From the NCBI GenBank assembly GCA_002778195.1, contig PCDI01000006.1:411021-475020 (forward strand): a stretch of DNA of 64,000 bases, given 5' to 3'. Shown here piece by piece: positions 58,806 through 64,000 of this stretch (positions are counted from its first letter, which is position 1; each line of letters begins with the position of its first letter). Position numbers and translations under genes: made by a program. The notes beneath the pieces are model-generated. The model saw only the letters and a list, made by a program, of their open reading frames with translations, was not told the origin of the DNA and ran no database searches. The DNA comes from Raffaelea ambrosiae (Eukaryota; Ascomycota; Sordariomycetes; Ophiostomatales; Ophiostomataceae).

Positions 58806-60477
58806 ATGGCTACATCGGACGCAAGCGCACAGGTCCTGTGCATCAAGGACCTTAAAAAGGCCGCATCCGAGAAGTTGTCACAGACCTACCGAGGCAAGCT
58901 CAATATTTCTTTGCCGAAACAGGCGTGCTGTACTGGGACTGGATTGGGAAAGAAAAAAAAAAAAAAAAAAAAACTTAACTAATGCCGAATAAACAGACTA
59001 TTTTAACGGCGGCTCCATGGACGGTCTAACGTATGCTTGTTTTCTTTTGCCAGTCTCTGATTTTACCGCACAGATCATTGCGCAGCTTGGGGGTTTTCAA
59101 AGAACATTCTCACTTCATTATTGCTTTTGGCTGAATTTCATGCTTGATCTCATGCTTTATTCCGCCATCCGAACCAAGTAACCGGGCAACTGATAAGCAT
59201 CCCAGTCTCAACTTGAACGAAACTGCCTTCGACAGCTACCTGCTACGCCCCCGCGTCCTGCGCGATGTCTCCAACATCGACACCACCACCACGCTGTGGG
59301 GCCACACAACGGCGCTACCTCTGGGCGTCTCCCCCACTGCCATGCATCGAATGGTCCATCCCGATGGCGAGGTGGGCACGTCCAAGGCCTGTGCTTCCCG
59401 CCGCGTACCCATGGTTCTGTCTGCTCTTTCCAACGACAGCCTGGAAGACGTCGCGGCCCAGAGCAGCGACGGCTCCACGCCGTATGCGATCCAAATTAGC
59501 CCGCTGAACAAGAGAGAAGCCATGACCAACCTGCTCGCCCGAGCCAAAGGTACCACCCACTCCCTAGCAGTCCGATAGGTCACACTTCACAGCCTAACTT
59601 TACAGCTGCTGGATACAAGGCCGCCGTGTTGACCACAGATGCTCCGATGTATGGACGGCGTCTGCAGAACATACGCAACGGCTTTCGCATTCCGCCCGGC
59701 TCGACCTTTCCTAATCTCGTCGCCACCGACACAAAGATCACTGAGATTGCTGTTAGTAAGTCACCAGGCCCATACACGCTCTTAACCTGGGCTCTGTTCT
59801 TTTCAATGCTCTCTTCGAGGTGGCATTGCCCATGCACATGTCTTGCCTGACACACTCTCAGATCCGTCTGCAACCTGGGAAGAAATCATACCCTGGCTTC
59901 GAACCCAGACCGACATGGAGCTCTGGGTCAAGGGAGGTTAGTTACACTACGAGTGCCCATCACCTTTGCTTTTTTGTTTATTCTAATATTCACCTCTCGC
60001 CAGTGACCTGCAGAGAGGACGTCTCTCTTGCCATCAATTATGGCCTGGACGGCGTCATTATCTCCAATCACGGCGGCAGACAGCTGGACTCCACACCTGC
60101 CACGATCGACATCCTCCGCGAAGTTGCGCCGTTTGCCAAGGGCAAGATCCGTCTAGCCATGGACAGTGGCGTCCAGCGTGGCTCGGACATTTTCAAGGCC
60201 ATTGCCTTGGGCGCTGAGTTTGTGTTTGTCGGCAGAATCGCCATCTGGGGGCTGGCGGTAAGTTTGGAGCCCTGCTTCTGCTCCAGTGGTATATTCGTGT
60301 CTAACAAGTTGCTATCTTCAGTACAACGGATCTGAAGGCGTTGGCCTGGCATTGGATCTCCTCCAACAGGAATTCAAGGTTTGCATGGGCCTGGCAGGAT
60401 GCACCAAAGTGTCGGAAATCAACCCTTCCCATCTGTCTGTCTTGCGCAGCGATAGAGTATTAGAGGGTGTATACTAG
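58806..60477 (+). CDS. FUB9: FMN-dependent alpha-hydroxyacid oxidase-type enzyme, FUB9-like
   Basis: TIM-barrel flavoenzyme of the glycolate-oxidase/lactate-dehydrogenase family; Fub9 oxidises the cyclised intermediate towards the picolinic acid ring. Seven exons: 58806-58893, 58997-59030, 59206-59549, 59606-59755, 59862-59936, 60004-60257, 60322-60477 (366 residues). Intron 1 begins GCAAGC, a GC-AG intron; with it LSQTYR joins DYFNGGSMDGL as the family requires. Motifs: LRPRVLRDVSNIDTTTTLWG, PLGVSPTAMHRMVHPDGEV, catalytic His253 in ISNHGGRQLD, AMDSGVQRGSDIFKAIALGA. The second intron is 175 bases, the others 56-106. Without the GC donor no in-frame joining of exon 1 is possible. Confidence 0.9.
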
Positions 60478-63400
60478 ATATGCTCTGCCGATATGGCGAT
60501 TATCTCCTCTGTGCAAACTCAGTACAAAGAGATTTCATAAACATGAAAAGAGTAGTGCCGGTCAACTTTGACCACTGAAATCAAGCTGTCCCATTTGCCA
60601 CTCGTCTAAGAAACAAATCCCAAGAAATGGCCATAGGGCGGCGGATTTCTTTCGGGCCGGTCAAATCGGGCCGGAACAACGCCCTCCCTTACCGCGTGTC
60701 ATCGAATGCATATGCACAATACTTCTGGTGCTATCGTCCCGGTCTTGTGGCTGAGGTTGAGCGGAAATTTAGCTAAGACAGCTGGGCGGCAGCAACCGCA
60801 GGTGTTTCCCCTTGGCTAAGGACAAGCATTGTCTAGCTGATGGATATCCGGGCCAAGGAACGGACCAGTTCGGTCTCGGTTAGGGTCAAGGGCCGCGCAA
60901 GCACCGCAGTGGTGGCGGTCACGCCAAGGAAACCAATGTTAGTTGCATTAGTGTGTTCTAAGAGAATATGCGTAAAGCAGGGAATTTGGAGAGCGGAAAG
61001 AGGTGAAAAATAAACGGGAAAAAAAAAGGAAGAAAAAAAAGGGGAAAAAAAAGAGAAAAAAAGAGAAAAGAAAGGAAAGAAAGAAAGAAAAAACTTGCCC
61101 TGTAGAAAACTCGCCAAATGTATCGTTTATTTTATTAAAATCCTTAGAACCATTGTGTCTAGCCCAAGAACAGCAGACCGAATGCGTTTCCCGGCCCAGT
61201 CGGCCCAGTTTAAATGCTGCTACGCCGGCTCCCAATAACACCGGATCAGACGACACAATATGCGCGCAAATCCATAGCTCATGGCTCACATACTGAGAGA
61301 GTGTACCGTGCACATTTGTGCCCATATTGTCGCCGACGTGCATTCTCGCAGCAAGAGATCTACACCAAGTATCGAGCGGGCGTAGAATTTTGTGGGGATC
61401 TTGCTCCGGTTTAGTTATTTATGATAGTAGACAGCCAGTGTGTAACTGGCAGTGACTGGTCAATTTTCACAGAACGAGACGCCGGGAAAATAGGGAGAAG
61501 AAGACGTACACATACGACGCCGCTCGTAGTGCACGATGGGGCAGGGTGTCTGCTGGGGGGTGGGCGGCGACAGCAGCCCGGGTGACGTATCAACGTCGTC
61601 TTCGGATTCCCTGTCATCATCTATTCTGTGTTTCATCACCAGTGCATTTTCAGAACTCACCTAAGATCAATAAAGACGTAAACCCTATTTAAAGACGGAA
61701 AGGAGATATAAGAAAATAGTGGTAGATGGGGGGTTAAAAAGCTGAGGGGGGGTTCAGAAACGGTCTGTAAACAGGGGTATGTAGTCACAGTGGTTCGTGC
61801 TGATTTATTTGACCCCGCGGGGGCTTTTTTTAACCCTTGTCTGACTCCAACCCCGGCCAGACTGGATGTTGAGGTAGAGTCGATTTCGTTCGGTGGTCTG
61901 ACGGGCGTTTGGAGAGTATAAGCCCACCGCTTGAAAACGGAGTGGACTGTCTTGATTGTTTCTGAGCATCAGACACATTGGCCTGATTAGATTGATTAGA
62001 TTGATTAGATTGCTTGAGGCGCCGTGACCGGCTGCTGCTGGATGGAGACGGATCGACTGGCGTCTAGCAAGAAACAGGCGTGTCGAGGCATAGATAGAGC
62101 GAGGCAGCTGAATATGGATTGCTTTTTTGCGAACCAATCGTCAAGCAGTCCGTTCCCCATCCACGCCCGACAACAGTGTCGACAGCACGCAGGCATTGGT
62201 TAGTGCAGCTGCGGCAGAGCAGACCACACTCACAGCTGCATCGCACTTGACCTTCCTCTCACGTCAGGGCGCGCACGCCTTGTTTGCCTTGTTTGGGGGC
62301 TCGTTTCCCGAATTCTCCCGCCGCCCTTGGGGGCTCGCTTCCAGGAGTATCCATGGACGATGACATACTGGAGGCTGCGGACAGAAATAGCGCGGCCTGT
62401 GCGCCTCGTGCACCAGGCTGTATTTTGCCTGTGCGATCCGGGCGTCGAAAACGTCTGGAATTCGCGACGTTTCGGCGTTTTTACAAAGTAGTTCCGCAAA
62501 GCAGGCAAGAAGCAGCTATTCCCGAGTCCAGACCCGCATTCAATCTTATCAGTTGCATCGCTGCTCACGCTAGCTTGGTCCCCACCCCGCTACCAAGAAA
62601 GCTTGATCGGTTTGCCCCTTTAAGTAAGCACTGTGGTTGGCTACTGTGCGCATGCACTGTGTCTCGACTGTGCCCTCCGTTCAACGAGCCCAACACGCTA
62701 TGCAGGACTGCGGCACGCGCCTGGAACGGAGCGCAAGGCAATCCTATGTACGCGGGACACTAGTGTGCGTGGGGGGGGGGGGTGCTTCTCGACGGCGCAG
62801 CAGTCGTGCAGACGCTGCCTGAACTTCCACAGGTCCAAAAAAGAAGATCCTGGTCGCGGACCAACTGTTTGCTCGTCTCGTCTGATGGGTTTGGAGGCCG
62901 GACAGAACCGAACAAGCGGCGTGGGGGCTAACGCCTGTGCCTGTCGCCGGTTGATGCGGATTCGGGAGAGCAGCCGGCGCAGGGAGTCGAGGCTGTGGCG
63001 GGCCTAATGCGGGCGTCGGTCTGCGAGGGGGGGCCTAATGTGGGTATGCCTCAGGAATCGTATACCATAACCGGACGGGGTAACTAACCAAAAGACAATG
63101 CACATGCAGTCAGCGTCGACAGCCAAGACTTTCGTGTCGTTCCCCCCCGCCCCATTCAGTCACGGCAGGCAGAACGGCTGTGCAAGAGCTGTCCTGTGGC
63201 ATAATGCCATGGTGTCACTCTGAAAATCCTGCTTGACGCTGATCTAAGAAACTTCTTTTTCCAACATCGGAAGGTTTAGACATCCACTGCCGTGCCAATC
63301 GGAGACCCTCAAACCACGCCATGCGTGCTGGTGTGCAGGCGAGTACATTGTTATTAATGATGTCGAGTCTTCGAGGGCTGACCCTTTGGCCAATGGGTCT

Positions 63401-63486
63401 TTTATCCTCGTGTTCCACCCGTTTCATATACCTCTCGTTTTTTGGGGGGGGGGGTTTGTTTCTTGCTCGTGGAATCTGCAGCCAAG
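60478..63486. other. 3-kb stretch between FUB9 and the regulator
   Basis: No gene is supported. It includes an A/G-rich run (61010-61095), three copies of GATTAGATT (61985-62011), G13 near 62768-62780 and G10 near 63441-63452. An open frame at 62284-62763 has no motif and mixed codon bias. It probably contains the long promoter and leader of the regulator. Confidence 0.5.
61985..62011 (+). repeat. Three tandem copies of GATTAGATT
   Basis: Perfect 9-bp unit repeated three times in non-coding DNA upstream of the regulator. Confidence 0.85.
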
Positions 63487-64000
63487 ATGGTGGGCGAATT
63501 CTCGACCAGAGCTCCTTGGAAACGCTCCGCATGTGACCGCTGCCGCTCCCAGAAGTTGCGGTGCTACCGAGACGAGGGTCGATCGTCGGGCGCATGCCAT
63601 AGATGTATAAAATCCGGGAGCAAATGCATCACGAGCATGGCCCGTCCAACCGGCCGTCCACCATTACGGCAGCAGCCTACCATCACCGACACAAGCACCA
63701 TTTCTTCTTCGTCGGAAGCAAACAGCCACATGTCCTCCGGCAGCAACAGGGTCGACCGGAATATTAGCAACGCTGGCATGGATTGCGAGTTGTCCCTGGA
63801 TACGTTCTTGGACAGCATTGGGATGCAGCAAACGGACTCCATCCTGAACAGCAGTCTGGACGGCATGGACGATATGCAGGGTATGGACTTGTTTCCCCAA
63901 CAGCCAACAGCCATGCACAGCCTATCTCCCGTTGTCGATGTGACACAACAGCACACCGATGGGGACTTCCACCCGCCACCACAATCTGCACCTCCGCCTT
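63487..64000 (+). CDS. FUB10: Zn2Cys6 transcription factor, FUB10-like, 3' end cut off
   Basis: Probable pathway regulator. The open frame starts at 63487 (MVGEFSTRAPWKRSACDRC) and runs off the right edge (171 codons, no stop). A complete binuclear zinc cluster lies near the N-terminus: CDRCRSQKLRC, ten residues, then CHRCIKSGSKC (C-x2-C-x6-C-x10-C-x2-C-x6-C). It is followed by a basic, Arg-Pro linker (RPTGRPPLR), a Ser/Thr-rich stretch and a Met/Asp/Gln-rich acidic region with DGMDDMQGMD. The layout resembles AflR-type cluster regulators, where the N-terminal finger is followed by a long low-complexity part. The position after FUB9 matches FUB10 in Fusarium. Confidence 0.85.
   Translation, partial: MVGEFSTRAPWKRSACDRCRSQKLRCYRDEGRSSGACHRCIKSGSKCITSMARPTGRPPLRQQPTITDTSTISSSSEANSHMSSGSNRVDRNISNAGMDCELSLDTFLDSIGMQQTDSILNSSLDGMDDMQGMDLFPQQPTAMHSLSPVVDVTQQHTDGDFHPPPQSAPPP

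Noticed and set aside
62284..62763. 159-codon frame between FUB9 and the regulator
   Set aside because: No motif, mixed codon use, no splice logic and several competing frames; could be a small gene but is not supportable.

Overview
The window is nuclear DNA of a filamentous ascomycete (Pezizomycotina, most likely Sordariomycetes). Short GT-AG introns with CTAAC/CTGAC branch sites interrupt most genes, coding sequence is strongly G/C-biased at third positions, and the gene families (muniscin, MAD1, TAM41, fungal rhodopsin-like receptor, highly reducing PKS, Zn2Cys6 factor) are typical of this group. The species cannot be named from the sequence. Gene order and codon bias do not look like a standard Fusarium chromosome, but that is an impression, not a measurement.

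Left part (1-17 kb), housekeeping: the 3' four exons of a Syp1/FCHo endocytic adaptor (+), the spindle-checkpoint protein MAD1 (-), the mitochondrial CDP-DAG synthase TAM41 (+), an SRPK-type protein kinase with an unusual repetitive tail (-), a small lineage-specific hypothetical protein (+), an EXPERA/TMEM97-like membrane protein (-) and an unassigned secretory-pathway membrane protein (-). Middle part (17-36 kb), accessory: a secreted subtilase and a rhamnogalacturonan-acetylesterase-like SGNH hydrolase (+), a 1,819-residue protein joining a heme-dioxygenase-like domain to a ferredoxin-reductase-type FAD/NAD module and a cytochrome b5 domain (+), a seven-TM rhodopsin-like receptor (-), a 2.5-kb stretch without a gene, and a secreted berberine-bridge-type FAD oxidase (+).

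Right part (35.7-64 kb), a secondary-metabolite cluster whose gene set matches the fusaric acid (FUB) cluster of Fusarium: FUB1 HR-PKS, FUB4 serine hydrolase, FUB5 homoserine O-acetyltransferase, FUB6 medium-chain reductase, FUB7 O-acetylhomoserine lyase-type PLP enzyme, FUB8 A-T-R carboxylic acid reductase, FUB9 FMN oxidase and the start of the FUB10 Zn2Cys6 regulator. By the known pathway, FUB1/FUB4 make a short acyl chain, FUB8 and FUB6 turn it into an aldehyde, FUB5 makes O-acetylhomoserine, FUB7 couples the two and FUB9 oxidises the ring to the picolinic acid. Equivalents of FUB2 and FUB3 are not present between FUB1 and FUB4; FUB11/FUB12 equivalents would lie beyond the right edge. A CYP52-like P450 shares a divergent promoter with FUB1 and may be a tailoring addition.

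All exon coordinates are hand-derived from splice signals and reading-frame continuity. Family names come from recognised motifs, not from a database search.
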